Origin: 66-474 sp051961995
Lineage (GTDB): Bacteria > Pseudomonadota > Gammaproteobacteria > Xanthomonadales > Rhodanobacteraceae
Length of the DNA: 64,000 nt
NCBI GenBank assembly: GCA_051961995.1
Contig: JBQCCR010000040.1
Location: 83,219 to 147,218 of the forward strand
Direction of reading: 5' to 3'
The translations under genes and the position numbers were made by a program. A model generated the notes under the pieces. That model saw nothing but the letters and a program-made list of their open reading frames with translations, was not told where the DNA came from and did not search any database. This document shows positions 1-8,292 of this stretch, piece after piece. Within the stretch, counting starts at the first letter, position 1. The number at the start of each line of letters is the position of its first letter.

Positions 1-10
1 GAGCACCGAC

Positions 11-625
11 ATGCGCAAGCTCATCGTTCCCGCGTTCATCAGTCTCGATGGCGTCATGCAGGCGCCCGGCGGCCCGGAGGAAGACACCAGCGGCGGCTTC
101 GCCCACGGCGGCTGGGTCTGGCCGTATCACGACGATTCCGACGGCGCCATGGGCGGCGTGTTCAAGCGCCCGTTCGAGCTGCTGCTCGGGCGCCGCACCT
201 ACGACATCTTCGCCTCGTACTGGCCGCACGTCGCGAAGGACGCACCGCACCGGAACCTCGCCGACCTGTTCAACAGCACCACCAAGCACGTCGCTACCCA
301 CCGCACCGACACACTCGAGTGGAACAACAGTCGCGCGCTGGGGGCGGACATCGTCGCCGCGGTGCGCGAACTCAAGCACGGCGACGGCCCCGACCTGCTG
401 ACGCAAGGCAGCAGCGAACTGGTGCACCAGTTGCTTGCCACGCACTTGGTTGACGAACTCCTCCTGCTGGTCTTCCCGGTCCTGCTCGGCCGCGGCAAGC
501 GCCTGTTCGACGACCGCGCGCAGGCATCGGCATTCCGGCTCGAATCCTCGAGGACTTCTCCCAAGGGCGTGCTGACCAACCGCTATGTGCGCGACGGCGA
601 GGTGCGGACGGGGACGTTCGAGTGA
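11..625 (+). CDS. Dihydrofolate reductase family protein (RibD C-terminal domain)
   Basis: A 204-residue protein of the RibD-C/DHFR-like fold, a family of NADPH-dependent reductases that includes many uncharacterised stand-alone members. The N-terminal strand MRKLIVPAFISLDGVMQAPGG, the LLGRRTYDIF segment near residues 58-67 and the C-terminal LVDELLLLVFPVLLGRGKRLF block near 150 are the usual conserved elements. It is probably cytosolic and the substrate is unknown. The ATG lies 10 bases from the window edge, so any upstream partner is not visible. A second member of the same broad family lies nearby on the opposite strand, but the two are only distantly alike. Confidence 0.85.
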   Translation: MRKLIVPAFISLDGVMQAPGGPEEDTSGGFAHGGWVWPYHDDSDGAMGGVFKRPFELLLGRRTYDIFASYWPHVAKDAPHRNLADLFNSTTKHVATHRTDTLEWNNSRALGADIVAAVRELKHGDGPDLLTQGSSELVHQLLATHLVDELLLLVFPVLLGRGKRLFDDRAQASAFRLESSRTSPKGVLTNRYVRDGEVRTGTFE

Positions 626-688
626 CCGGATGGTACGTTCGAACCCACCTCGAGCGAATCCCGCAACAACGCAAACCTCAGCGTTTTC

Positions 689-725
689 GTAGCCCGGATG
701 GAACCGCGCAGCGGTGGAATCCGGG
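689..725. repeat. Dispersed REP-like palindrome (TAGCCCGGATG type)
   Basis: Outer arms CCCGGAT (693-699) and ATCCGGG (719-725) pair around inner arms ACCGC/GCGGT (703-707/711-715), giving a hairpin that begins GTAGCCCGGATGG. Elements that read like this are common between genes in many proteobacteria. Here it fills the gap between two convergent genes. Confidence 0.6.
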
Positions 726-736
726 GGATCGTTCGA

Positions 737-1270
737 TCAGGCGGGAACGTAGGTCAACCGGATCACGTCCGCGACGATCAGATCGCTCGCGACGAAACGG
801 AGCCGCGGCCGGGGACCCGCGAAAAATGGCTTGCCGTGACCCAGCACGACGGGATGGACGTAGAGCCGATACTCATCAATGAGGCCAAGGTCGCCCAGGC
901 TTCGCGCCAGCTCCGGCCCAGCAACTTCGATCTCCCCGGCGAGCTCGGCCTTCAACCTTCGCATCACCGCCTCGATGTCATCGGCGACCAGGGTGGCGTT
1001 CGGGCCGACCGACTCCAGCGAACGCGACACGACCCATTTCGGTTTGCTCCGCCACACCGCCGCGTAGTCGCGCTCATCTGCATCCCAGTCGGGAAGGTCC
1101 TCGTCCCAATAATGCATGACCTCGTACATGCCGCGTCCGTACACCATGCCCGCCAGGCTGCGCACCCGCTCGGTGAAGTGGCGGAAGAGCGATGGATCGG
1201 GCGGCCCGAATGCCTGGTGGTCCACGTAGCCATCCAACGACTGGTTCAATTCGAAGATGAGCTTCGCCAT
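737..1270 (-). CDS. Dihydrofolate reductase family protein
   Basis: A 177-residue RibD-C/DHFR-like protein. It starts MAKLIFELNQSLDGYVD, carries VYGRGMYEVMHYW near residues 43-55, and ends with the family-typical LIDEYRLYVHPVVLGHGKPFF block near 130-150. It is predicted to be a cytosolic NAD(P)H-dependent reductase with unknown substrate. It is transcribed divergently from the exonuclease III gene, and their shared 111-bp gap holds a perfect inverted repeat. Sequence identity with the first gene of the window is low, so this is not a recent duplicate. Confidence 0.85.
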   Translation of the reverse strand: MAKLIFELNQSLDGYVDHQAFGPPDPSLFRHFTERVRSLAGMVYGRGMYEVMHYWDEDLPDWDADERDYAAVWRSKPKWVVSRSLESVGPNATLVADDIEAVMRRLKAELAGEIEVAGPELARSLGDLGLIDEYRLYVHPVVLGHGKPFFAGPRPRLRFVASDLIVADVIRLTYVPA

Positions 1271-1342
1271 AGAAGAATCTCAATAGGGTCTTCAGAATAT
1301 ATGCAAGCGTTCAGCACAATCGCCGAAGCTAGAGTTTACGTT

Positions 1343-1368
1343 GCGTAAGCGAATCCGACCGCTTACGC
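1343..1368. promoter_or_regulatory. Perfect inverted repeat between divergent genes
   Basis: GCGTAAGCG (1343-1351) and CGCTTACGC (1360-1368) form a perfect 9-bp inverted repeat with an 8-bp spacer, 13 bp upstream of the exonuclease III ATG. TATCCT at 1369-1374 could be its -10 hexamer. This could be an operator for either divergent gene; the regulator is unknown. Confidence 0.35.
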
Positions 1369-1381
1369 CTATCCTCGATCC

Positions 1382-2181
1382 ATGAAGATCGCCACTTACA
1401 ACGTCAACGGCATTCGCGCGCGGCTGCCCTTGCTGCTGCGCTGGCTCGGGGAGCAGTCGCCGGACATCGTCTGCCTGCAGGAACTCAAGGCGCCGCAGGA
1501 GCAGTTTCCCCTCGCCGCACTTCACGACGCGGGCTATGGCGCGGTGTGGCATAGACAGAAGGGCTGGAACGGCGTAGCGATCTTAGGCAAGGGCTGCGAG
1601 CCGGTGGAACGCAGGCGGGTTCTGGCCGGCGATCCGGATGACGTGCAGAGTCGCTACCTGGAAGTGGACGTGCGCGGCATCGTGACCGGATGCCTCTACC
1701 TGCCCAACGGCAACCCTGCTCCCGGCCCGAAATTCGATTACAAGCTGCGCTGGCTGCAACGCCTGACGGCACACGCGCGCGATCTTCTCGATTCGGGGGT
1801 GCCGGCGGTCCTTGCCGGAGACTTCAACGTGATCCCAACGGAGATGGACGTCTACGCGCCGGAGCGCTGGGTGGACGACGCGCTGTTCCGCCCCGAGGTG
1901 CGTGCGGCGTACCGCGACCTGCTGGCGCAAGGCTGGACCGACACGCTGCGCGCGCTGCATCCGGAAGAACGCATCTACACGTTCTGGAAGTACCTGCGCA
2001 ACGCGTTTGCGCGCGATGCCGGGCTGCGATCGATCACATTCTCCTGAGTCCCGCCGCGGCACGGCGCGTTCAATCGGCAGGCGTCGACCGGGATGTGCGC
2101 GGCTGGGAACACACGAGCGACCACGCCCCAACGTGGGTCACGCTCAAGGAAATCGAAAGCCCGCTGGAAAGTGCACTCTGA
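1382..2181 (+). pseudogene. xth: Exodeoxyribonuclease III (ExoA/XthA type), frameshifted
   Basis: An AP endonuclease/3'-5' exonuclease of the EEP superfamily. It shows MKIATYNVNGIRARLP at the N-terminus, LQELKAP with the metal-binding Glu, LAGDFNVIP, and a C-terminal IDHILLSP plus TSDHAPTWV, which supply the catalytic Asp-His end. The frame breaks at 2027-2030: GLR is followed by a shifted frame in which IDHILLSP resumes at 2029. One base appears to be missing, and restoring it would give about 266 residues, the normal family length. As read, the product ends at 2047 (221 aa) without the catalytic His. This is either a real inactivating deletion or a sequencing error; the rest of the gene shows no decay. 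Confidence 0.85.
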
Positions 2182-2201
2182 CCCCGATAATTTTTTACGG
2201 G

Positions 2202-3176
2202 TCAGCCGATCAGCCCCGCGACGATTTCCAGCGAGTGCCTGCGCGCGGCGTGATCGTACATGTTGCCGGTCACCATCAGCTCGTCGGGTTGCGTGCGCTC
2301 GATGAAGGCGTGGATCGCCTCGGCTACGGTAGCGGGCGAACCGATGGCCGTGCACGCGAGCACGTGATCCAGCAGCCTGGTCGCCTGCGGCGGCAACGAT
2401 TCCGCATAGCCTTCGACCGGCGGCGGCAATCGCCCGGGGTGGCCGGAACGCAAGGCCACGAAAGCCTGCTGCCAGGACGTCGCGAGGTAGCGCGCCTCGG
2501 CATCCGTGTCGGCGGCGAACACGTTGTAGCCCAGCATCACGTACGGCTTTTCGAGATGGCGCGAGGGGCGGAACTGCGAGCGGTACACGCTGATCGCATC
2601 CATCATCTGCGCCGGCGCAAAGTGCGAAGCAAACGCATACGGGCGTCCCAGCGCCGCCGCGAGTTGCGCGCCGAACAGGCTGGAACCCAGGATCCAGATC
2701 GGCACGTCCTGGCCCTGCCCCGGCGTGGCATGGATCTGCGCACTGCCTTCGAAATACGCCGCCAGCTCCTGCACGTCGTAGGGAAACTCATCCGGATCGG
2801 CACTGAGGTTGCGACGCAGCGCGCGCATCGTGGGCTGATCGGAGCCGGGCGCCCGCCCGAGGCCTAGGTCAATGCGTCCCGGGTACAACGCATCCAGCGT
2901 GCCGAACTGTTCGGCAATCACCAGCGGCGAATGATTCGGCAGCATCACGCTACCCGCGCCCACGCGGATCGTTGACGTGGCCCCGGCAACGTGGCCGATC
3001 AGCACCGCCGTCGCGGCACTGCCGATACCCGTCATGCCGTGGTGCTCGGCCATCCAGTAGCGCTTAAAACCCCAACCCTCGGCGTGCCGGGCGAGATCCA
3101 CCATGTTGGCGAACGACTGCGCCGCGGAGCCACCCTCGACGATCGGGCACAGGTCAAGAAATGAAAATGGGATCAT
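2202..3176 (-). CDS. LLM class flavin-dependent oxidoreductase
   Basis: A 324-residue luciferase-like monooxygenase that would use FMNH2 or F420-type flavin in a TIM-barrel fold. Landmarks are MIPFSFLDLCPI at the start, WMAEHHGMTGIGSAATAVL near residues 41-59, RIRVGAGSVMLPNHSPLVIAEQ-like text near 72-90 and GRIDLGLGRAPGS near 101-113. These are typical of the alkanal-monooxygenase-like subgroup widespread in proteobacteria, whose substrate is generally unknown. It stands alone, converging on the exonuclease gene with a gap of about 20 bp. Everything beyond 3.2 kb changes in base composition, so this gene marks the left edge of the ordinary chromosome next to the AT-richer island. Confidence 0.88.
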   Translation of the reverse strand: MIPFSFLDLCPIVEGGSAAQSFANMVDLARHAEGWGFKRYWMAEHHGMTGIGSAATAVLIGHVAGATSTIRVGAGSVMLPNHSPLVIAEQFGTLDALYPGRIDLGLGRAPGSDQPTMRALRRNLSADPDEFPYDVQELAAYFEGSAQIHATPGQGQDVPIWILGSSLFGAQLAAALGRPYAFASHFAPAQMMDAISVYRSQFRPSRHLEKPYVMLGYNVFAADTDAEARYLATSWQQAFVALRSGHPGRLPPPVEGYAESLPPQATRLLDHVLACTAIGSPATVAEAIHAFIERTQPDELMVTGNMYDHAARRHSLEIVAGLIG

Positions 3177-3350
3177 GGTCTTCAGGCGCGCATCGTCATG
3201 GTGAGCTCGACGATATCTGGGCGCGTGCTCGGCAAGTCAACCGGCGCGAATCTTTCCGGCCAGCTTACGAAAATCAGCCAACCAAGAAGCAAGAGGCCGA
3301 GGCCACGCAGAAGTTGTAACCTGATAGGCGGTTCGACAAGCAAGCCCTAT

Positions 3351-3920
3351 ATGCACCCGGATACGAGGCATATCGCGGAACATATGCGCGACTTCAGCCT
3401 ACATCTCTTTGGCAAGTCCATAGTGGATGTAATCTTTGCTGAAGTCGGCCACCCCTATGGTCATGCTATGGGCACCGCTTTGTGCGCCCACGCTACGGAG
3501 CTTGCCATCAAAGCGCGAATAGCCCAAGAACACCCACTACTTCTTTTCGATCGGCTACCAAAGCAGACAGACGGGGACTCATTGCTCAACATAGACCTTC
3601 TGCTCACTAGCGCAAGAACGGTCCCTTTCAATGAATTACCCAATCTGCTCTGGGCAACTACTGGGTACCGAATCAACGGAATTCAACAACTAGTTAGATT
3701 CCAGCAGATTCGAAATGCGTTGATGCACCTCGGAATACCACCTATTAATCTCAGGTTAGAAACCCTCTCTTTTGCCTTCCAAGTAGCGGAACCGATGTTC
3801 ATCGATTTTTGGAATATAGACGTCCTAAATTTTTTATTCGAATATGACCCGGATTGCGAAGAATACCTTTCGGAAAGCCTACGCGAGTACGGAATCACAC
3901 ATCCAAGGCTGAACCCGTGA
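3351..3920 (+). CDS. HEPN-like protein, putative RNase/defence toxin
   Basis: I do not recognise a named family. The 189-residue protein has the feel of an all-helical HEPN fold: ALCAHATELAIKARIAQEHP near residues 43-62, typical of the first HEPN helices, and then IRNALMH with R121-N122-x3-H126, which matches the RNxxxH catalytic motif of HEPN ribonucleases. The frame is open upstream to 3198, but ATG 3351 begins the structured part. Codon usage and base composition are AT-richer than the flanks, shared with the neighbouring 4.0-6.7 kb operon, which it faces convergently. It may act as a toxin or effector of that island; this role is inference. Confidence 0.6.
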   Translation: MHPDTRHIAEHMRDFSLHLFGKSIVDVIFAEVGHPYGHAMGTALCAHATELAIKARIAQEHPLLLFDRLPKQTDGDSLLNIDLLLTSARTVPFNELPNLLWATTGYRINGIQQLVRFQQIRNALMHLGIPPINLRLETLSFAFQVAEPMFIDFWNIDVLNFLFEYDPDCEEYLSESLREYGITHPRLNP

Positions 3921-4049
3921 AGCTATTACTGCTCGCCTACGGCGGAACCGTGAACCATCAATCCCTATCAGAGTGCAATTATTGCGAGCAGCTGTGCAAC
4001 CTGGATTAAGGAACCCGACAACACCTTGCCTCGGCCCTTGCTCCCAACC

Positions 4050-4892
4050 CTAATCTCCCGCGGTAGAGGCGATTCGTCTCTTTACGCGATTACCCAGCTT
4101 CGGAGGCCGCCGCGACAAAACGAGATCTTCAACACGCAAAACTCTGGACGGGCGCGACGACAGTCGTGACAGTGCTGCTGTCTCGATCCCGATCATCTGT
4201 GCGCATGCGCCGGCAACGCCGAGCAGACTTTCCGAAAAGCGAAATTGGGTGCTAACGACGCCGGGCAACGAAGACGGGAATCCCGTGGCATTAAATGTCG
4301 TTTGATGCATAGAGGCAAGCTCTAACGCTGCAAATGAATCATAATTCAAATCGTTTCTATTTCTGATCGGCCAAATCACATCACCTGAAATCGGATTCAA
4401 CGCAAAATGATGCTTGGCTTCAATATAAGGCTTTAACAGACTAGCGTTTACATAAAAAAATTCCCAGAATTTTTGATGCGAGCCCTGATAAGAACTAACC
4501 CGATACGCCATCTCGAAACGCTGCACGCCAGACGTTGTTGCAACTGGTTCGAAAATTTTCGGCCCTTTGCGCAACTTCCATGCGCCGAACATACCTAGCA
4601 ATGCGGAGGCTGCAAAGTAAGATCCGTAATAAAGAGTAACGAAGGCCCAACTCGCAGAAGCATCGCTAAGCAAATCATAGCTGCGTCGATAGTTGGACGC
4701 GCTCAGCAAAAGAAGTCGCTCGACCTCTCGAAGTGACAATTCCCGGAAGGTATTGAAATTCACATCCCCCTCTTGAAATCGACTGGGAAAGCTTGGGCTA
4801 TTTATCCAACTGCGAAATGACACCTGCGGAGCCTCAATCATTCCCAATCCGCTCGCAAAGCGCCTCGCCTCATCGGGATTAAAGATAGCCAT
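4050..4892 (-). CDS. Unknown protein, HEPN-like helices; last gene of Dam-DGQHR operon
   Basis: A 280-residue protein I cannot name. The segment SWAFVTLYYGSYFAASALLGMFG at residues 81-103 resembles the helix pair of HEPN/YaaC-like domains. IRNRNDLNYDSF near 176-187 has the RN-x-x-N-Y signature some HEPN relatives show in place of RNxxxH. The C-terminal 60 residues are basic (SRPSRVLRVEDLVLSRRPP). There is no signal peptide and no transmembrane segment. The ATG lies 5 bp after the stop of the DGQHR gene, so it is the third gene of one operon. Composition is AT-rich like its partners. A catalytic role is uncertain because the canonical His is Tyr. Confidence 0.6.
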   Translation of the reverse strand: MAIFNPDEARRFASGLGMIEAPQVSFRSWINSPSFPSRFQEGDVNFNTFRELSLREVERLLLLSASNYRRSYDLLSDASASWAFVTLYYGSYFAASALLGMFGAWKLRKGPKIFEPVATTSGVQRFEMAYRVSSYQGSHQKFWEFFYVNASLLKPYIEAKHHFALNPISGDVIWPIRNRNDLNYDSFAALELASMHQTTFNATGFPSSLPGVVSTQFRFSESLLGVAGACAQMIGIETAALSRLSSRPSRVLRVEDLVLSRRPPKLGNRVKRRIASTAGD

Positions 4893-4897
4893 GCCGA

Positions 4898-5860
4898 TTA
4901 CGCGATTTGAGAGAGAATCATCTCATATATCTGCTTAATGCCAGCAGACCCTTGGTGCGCCCTGATCTGCTCGTCGCTCAGGCTAATTTGGTCTATCTTT
5001 TCAACAACTTTTCTGTAGTCACTCACCCGTGCAGTAGTGATGTCCTTGCCGGCTTTGCTCAAAACGTCTGGCAACAATTTCAGCAAAGCACGCATAACTC
5101 TCGCCTTCATAAATGGTGTCCTTCCATCGCTCCAGCCTTTCTTATCCACCGACCTGAGGGCCTCCAGATACTTAATCAAAGCATCGTAAACCTGCTCAAT
5201 ATCCGCGCCTCGTATTCCGGCGCGCTTGTTGCTCACTAGAGACTTCAGCTCGGGCGCAATAGAGCCCTGCTTTAGTTCCTTCTCACCTTGTTCGCCCGTA
5301 AGGTCAATGCGTTGAAAAAGAGGGCTGTCTTCATTAGTAGTTAAATCATAGACGAGCTCTGCGGCCGCGATGGCATACGGGTCGTCGTCGGGGCGCACCA
5401 GCCGTACGAGGTCCCATCGCAGTGAAGAGGGTACTCGCTTTTGATTGTCATTGATCTCCAAAAAAAGCTCCGCCATTTGTTTTTCCGTGAGGCCGACATG
5501 TATCAAGCAAGAATAGTCGGCTTCGAAATCGGAATAGTGCTGTGCCCATATCCGATGCTGGCCATCCACCACCAAAAATCTTGTGGTGCCGGAAATATGA
5601 ACTTTGCAACTGGAAATCGAAAAGTTCGTCGCGTCTGTCGCGAGCACAACCGCGTTGGGAAATGTTCTCTGCTGGTCAAGAACTGTCCAAGCGATCGCTT
5701 GCGCACGTGCCTCGCGAACCACGCGCTGAAACCCTTTTACGGGGTCCTGGATTCGCCACGAAGGAGTTGAATGCCTGAGCAGCCACTCCCCAGGAATGGC
5801 GGCAACAATAATACGCGGCGAGCCTTGAAGCTCAAAGCCGTCTACCTGTATGGAAGCCAT
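4898..5860 (-). CDS. DGQHR domain-containing protein (DndB-like)
   Basis: A 320-residue protein with the family-naming motif VVDGQHRIWA (D99-R103) and, downstream, FLEINDNQKRV at residues 133-143, the second conserved block of the DndB/DGQHR family. Family members sit with DNA phosphorothioation genes (DndB), with the Dpd deazaguanine system and in other DNA-modification or defence loci; they resemble the ParB/nuclease fold and are thought to act as regulators or DNA-binding components. It begins 12 bp after the methylase stop and ends 5 bp before the next gene, so it is the middle gene of an operon. No dndCDE or dpd genes are nearby, so the context is non-canonical. Confidence 0.8.
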   Translation of the reverse strand: MASIQVDGFELQGSPRIIVAAIPGEWLLRHSTPSWRIQDPVKGFQRVVREARAQAIAWTVLDQQRTFPNAVVLATDATNFSISSCKVHISGTTRFLVVDGQHRIWAQHYSDFEADYSCLIHVGLTEKQMAELFLEINDNQKRVPSSLRWDLVRLVRPDDDPYAIAAAELVYDLTTNEDSPLFQRIDLTGEQGEKELKQGSIAPELKSLVSNKRAGIRGADIEQVYDALIKYLEALRSVDKKGWSDGRTPFMKARVMRALLKLLPDVLSKAGKDITTARVSDYRKVVEKIDQISLSDEQIRAHQGSAGIKQIYEMILSQIA

Positions 5861-5872
5861 GACTCCCCCAAG

Positions 5873-6709
5873 TCAAAAATTACGAATAAAAAGTTCGCTG
5901 GTTCGACGGCGCCCCTTAGGTTCCCCAGAAATTATGCTGGAGCGCTGTAACTCAATTTGTTGAAACCCTCTGTAAAGCTCGCGGATACTCTCGTGCATAC
6001 CGTTCGTAATTGCAAAGCGGCCGCCACGCTTATCCAGCCTAGCCAAGGCATTCCGCAATCGAACCTGATCTTCCCAAGAAAATATCTTTTGGTTGTACTT
6101 TATAAACCCGTTCTTGTTATGACTTACGGTGTACGGAGGATCGCAAAACACAAAGTCGCCGGATCCCGCAGTATCAATCGTGACCTCAAAATCTGCGCAC
6201 CGCAGTTTCGCAGCTCTTAAGGCCGTGGACCATGCCGCAAAATCGTCCGCCACCTGCAGCACGGTACTTTTTGTCCCTTTGGGAACGTTGAATTTCCCTT
6301 GCCGATTTACGCGGTACAAGCCATTCCAGCATGTGCGATTTAGATATAAAAATCTAGCCGCACGGGTATGTGGCAATTTAGGCTGTGTACTCCGCATTCG
6401 GTAGTAGTGGTCGTCGGAATGTCGTGCCTGGTGGCTCTTCAATGTGCTCTGGACAGACACCCAATCCGCCTTAATTGCAGTGTAAGCTTCGATAAGCTCT
6501 CGGTTGGCGTCGGCCAAAAGTGCATGTTTAGGGCAGAGATAGAAGAAGACCGCTCCCGAGCCAAGAAATGGCTCCACATAACGATTGAAGTTGGTAGGAA
6601 GTAAGTAACTATACGAACTAACGAACCAGCGCTTCCCTCCCGCCCACTTTAGGAACGGTTGAAGAACGTCAACTCGTTCAACTTCGCAGTTCTTCCGTAT
6701 TTCCTCCAT
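5873..6709 (-). CDS. DNA adenine methylase, Dam/DpnII (D12) class
   Basis: A class D12 N6-adenine methyltransferase of 278 residues. FLKWAGGKRW at 19-28 is the SAM-binding start motif, YVEPFLGSGAVFFYL near 45-58 is motif I, LLADANRELIEAY near 64-76 follows it, and FCDPPYTVSHNKNGF with catalytic DPPY at 190-193 is motif IV. It is probably sequence-specific (GATC-like in relatives), but the target cannot be read from sequence. It is the first gene of a three-gene minus-strand operon with DGQHR and HEPN-like proteins. No cognate restriction endonuclease is recognisable, so it may mark self DNA in a novel system or act in regulation. The AT-rich composition suggests transfer. Confidence 0.9.
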   Translation of the reverse strand: MEEIRKNCEVERVDVLQPFLKWAGGKRWFVSSYSYLLPTNFNRYVEPFLGSGAVFFYLCPKHALLADANRELIEAYTAIKADWVSVQSTLKSHQARHSDDHYYRMRSTQPKLPHTRAARFLYLNRTCWNGLYRVNRQGKFNVPKGTKSTVLQVADDFAAWSTALRAAKLRCADFEVTIDTAGSGDFVFCDPPYTVSHNKNGFIKYNQKIFSWEDQVRLRNALARLDKRGGRFAITNGMHESIRELYRGFQQIELQRSSIISGEPKGRRRTSELFIRNF

Positions 6710-6993
6710 TTATATTTTCCACACTCGCGTTTTTGTTACTCGTACATCGTTGCTGGTCTCACTTCGCGAACCTTATTCCCGACCTTGGAGCAAGCAGCTA
6801 CGACTCGGGCGCTTGGACTACCAACATTCCACCGATTTGACCCTTCTGATCGCACCGTGGCTGACAGTCGGACCGCGACACTGCGCGACCTGCTCCAGGG
6901 TGCATTTTCGCCAATTGTTGCGGAAACATGGCGAGTCTTCGCGGACCGCTCTTTTGCGTGATCTCCATAGTGTCCCGCGCACTGGCCGGAATC
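6710..6993. other. Intergenic gap upstream of the methylase operon
   Basis: No convincing gene is seen in these 284 bases. The short frames here have no family resemblance. The first 40 bp upstream of the methylase ATG are AT-rich and should hold the operon promoter, but I cannot assign hexamers with confidence. Composition returns to high GC over this stretch. Confidence 0.4.
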
Positions 6994-8292
6994 CTACTCC
7001 ATTGCCGATTTGGCGGAAACATCGAAGGCCGGTTCTTCGCTAGCCCGCGATTCGAGCTCCCGCGGCATCGTGACCACAGCAAGCGCATCAACAAACCCCT
7101 CCGGCAACGACATCCGTCCGAACCACCCTTTCCGCGTGCCGCTCAGAACGCGCAGCATTTGTCCGCGGGCGCCGGGCATGCGCGACATCGGATGGAACAG
7201 CCCGTCGCGGCAGCGTGCGGCGAGGTCGCGTTCGGACTGGAACAACGGAGTCAGCCAGCGGCTCCAGAAGTGATAGATGCCGACATGCGCGCGACGTCGG
7301 CGCTGGTAGGTCGCCAGTGCTTTGGCAACGGATTCGTTGCCGCGCAGCGCATCGCGCAGTGCACGCGCATCGAGCAGGGCCATGTTGACGCCCTGTCCCA
7401 GTTGCGGGCTCATCGCGTGCGCGGCATCGCCGAGCAGCACGGCGCGGCCGTTGAACCAGCGACGATGCACGGCATCGCGGTAACGCGCGGCGGCGAGTCC
7501 TTCCGGCACGGCGGTGGCGGACAGACGTTCGGCGGCTTCGGGCCAGACGGCGGCGACTTCGTCGCGCCAGCGATCCGCGTCGCCTATGCCGGCGTCCAGT
7601 GATGCGACCTGCGTGCTCCAGAAAAAACTCAGGCGGCGCACCAGATCGCCGGGGCGCGTGCCGACCGGCAGCATGCCTGCCATGCGGCGCGCGGAAACGT
7701 AACGCTGCTGCAACTCGTCCAGCCACGGCCAGTCGCCCTGCTCGACCAGGCACCATTGCGCGCCCCACGGATAAGGACGATCCAGGCGCGCGGGCACGAT
7801 CCGGCCGCGCAGGCGCGAAGCCGCGCCGTCCGCGACGATGATCAGGTCGTAGCCGCCGTAGCGGCGACCTTGCGCATCGGTGAGCGCGCCGCGTTCGGCA
7901 TCCACGTCGGTGATGGTGCAGCCGCAATGGATGCGGCGGGTTTCGCGCCAGGCGGCATCGAGCAGCGCGAACAGCGCGCCGCGTTGCAGGCCGAGCCCGA
8001 ACAGGCGCCGGTCGAGATCGCCATAGCGCATGTCCATGACCGGCCGGCCGCGCTGGTTCTGGCCATACAGGCGGGTGACGACCGCGCCATGCGCCAGCGC
8101 GCCTTCGAGCAGGCCCATTTCCCAGAGGACGGCGAGGCCGGTCGGTTGCAGCAGCAGGCCGGCGCCGACCGGGCCGAGCGCGGGCGCACGCTCGAACACG
8201 TCCACTTCGTGGCCGTCGGCGACAAGCATCAGCGCGGACGCCTGCCCGCCCGTGCCGTAACCGACGATCGCGATGCGCAAAGGTTTGAGCAA
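6994..8292 (-). CDS. FAD-dependent monooxygenase (PHBH/UbiH-like)
   Basis: A class A flavoprotein monooxygenase. It has the dinucleotide-binding LRIAIVGYGTGGQASALML at the N-terminus (GxGxxG), DGA near the middle, and GRAVLLGDAAHAMSPQLGQGVNMALLDA around residues 300-325, the GD FAD-ribityl motif. The substrate is unknown; relatives hydroxylate aromatic rings. I prefer a TTG start at 8292, which has AGGGG seven bases upstream and puts the Rossmann strand right at the N-terminus (432 aa). The frame is open to an ATG at 8376 without a ribosome site. It is divergent from the PhoD gene. Confidence 0.85.
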   Translation of the reverse strand: MLKPLRIAIVGYGTGGQASALMLVADGHEVDVFERAPALGPVGAGLLLQPTGLAVLWEMGLLEGALAHGAVVTRLYGQNQRGRPVMDMRYGDLDRRLFGLGLQRGALFALLDAAWRETRRIHCGCTITDVDAERGALTDAQGRRYGGYDLIIVADGAASRLRGRIVPARLDRPYPWGAQWCLVEQGDWPWLDELQQRYVSARRMAGMLPVGTRPGDLVRRLSFFWSTQVASLDAGIGDADRWRDEVAAVWPEAAERLSATAVPEGLAAARYRDAVHRRWFNGRAVLLGDAAHAMSPQLGQGVNMALLDARALRDALRGNESVAKALATYQRRRRAHVGIYHFWSRWLTPLFQSERDLAARCRDGLFHPMSRMPGARGQMLRVLSGTRKGWFGRMSLPEGFVDALAVVTMPRELESRASEEPAFDVSAKSAME

